From Sphaerimonospora sp050942215 (GTDB lineage Bacteria > Actinomycetota > Actinomycetes > Streptosporangiales > Streptosporangiaceae), in NCBI RefSeq assembly GCF_050942215.1, contig NZ_CP192056.1, forward strand, positions 4,216,001 through 4,280,000: a stretch of DNA of 64,000 nucleotides, read 5' to 3'. Below are positions 63,807 to 64,000 of the stretch, piece by piece. Below the pieces are notes generated by a model. It made no database searches, had not been told where the DNA came from, and was given only the letters and a program-made list of their open reading frames with translations. Made by a program: the position numbers and the translations under genes. How positions within the stretch are numbered: the first letter of the stretch is position 1; every line of letters begins with the position of its first letter.

Positions 63807-64000
63807 CTACCCGCCGGCGAGCCGGTCGAGCAGCATGCGCAGCTGTGCGGTCTCCGCGGCGTCCAACCCCCGGAAGGACGCGGCCAGGGCGTCGGCGACA
63901 AGCGGGGCGACCTCGCGGTGCAGTTCCACGCCGCGCTCGCTCAGCCGTACGAGCACGCGGCGCCGGTCGGCGTGATCGAGGTTGCGGTAGACCAGCGCCC
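63807..64000 (-). CDS. MarR-family transcriptional regulator (3' part only)
   Basis: The minus-strand frame is open from the window edge to a TAG at 63809-63807. It reads as the end of a MarR-type winged helix protein: NLDHADRRRVLVRLSERGVEL (wing and following helix) and then the C-terminal dimerisation helices with LRMLLDRLAGG. MarR proteins commonly sense small phenolic or other molecules. It converges on the CbiX-like gene and may or may not control the island. The N-terminus lies beyond the window. Confidence 0.8.
   Translation of the reverse strand, partial: ALVYRNLDHADRRRVLVRLSERGVELHREVAPLVADALAASFRGLDAAETAQLRMLLDRLAGG

Overview
The window is high-GC DNA from a filamentous actinomycete. 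It carries a mihF-type integration host factor, BldD with an intact c-di-GMP signature, a PASTA-domain Ser/Thr kinase, and the actinobacterial block pyr operon - mihF - gmk - rpoZ - coaBC - metK - priA. A stand-alone rpoB with changed rifampicin-pocket residues points towards Streptosporangiaceae and relatives such as Nonomuraea. That placement is an inference, not a measured phylogeny.

Layout. (1) 1-12240: two successive Dpp/Opp-type ABC importers. The first is SBP (cut by the window edge), two permeases and two ATPases; the second is permease, SBP, permease and two ATPases. (2) 12303-15280: two tandem paralogous proteins of unknown function. (3) 15401-18995: def, fmt, rsmB and rpe on the plus strand. 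They converge on priA across a 247-bp symmetric array of six copies of a repeat. (4) 19320-35561, minus strand: pyrR-pyrB-pyrC-carA-carB-pyrK-pyrD-pyrF, mihF, gmk, rpoZ, coaBC, a small unknown gene, metK and priA. A PyrR-binding RNA hairpin lies just upstream of the pyrR start codon. (5) 35960-41571: bldD, arcA, a HEPN-domain gene behind a LexA-box promoter, an L,D-transpeptidase, a YbaK-type editing protein, a GNAT acetyltransferase and metF. (6) 41626-49359: polyprenyl diphosphate synthase, thiE, an Rv2175c-like DNA-binding protein, an FAD reductase, a TPP riboswitch with thiO-thiS-thiG, and a PASTA kinase. (7) 49711-53178: an rpoB without rplJL or rpoC neighbours, closed by a strong terminator. 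(8) 53563-54703: a truncated IS630-type transposase and decayed DNA. (9) 54704-63713: a nitrile-utilisation island.

The island encodes an FmdA/AmdA-type amidase, the beta and alpha subunits of a cobalt-type nitrile hydratase (CTLCSC metal site) and the nitrile hydratase activator. After a gap come a lipoprotein SBP, two permeases, a fused double ATPase (Nik/Opp type) and a CbiX-like domain fused to a thioredoxin-like [2Fe-2S] ferredoxin domain. The parts make sense together: nitrile to amide (cobalt enzyme), amide to acid plus ammonia (amidase), and a dedicated import and handling route for the cobalt. The CbiX-like domain appears to have lost its metal-binding histidines, so its role is probably not ordinary chelation. 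A partial MarR-type regulator on the minus strand closes the window.

Functional calls rest on motifs, domain order and gene context read by eye. No database search was run.
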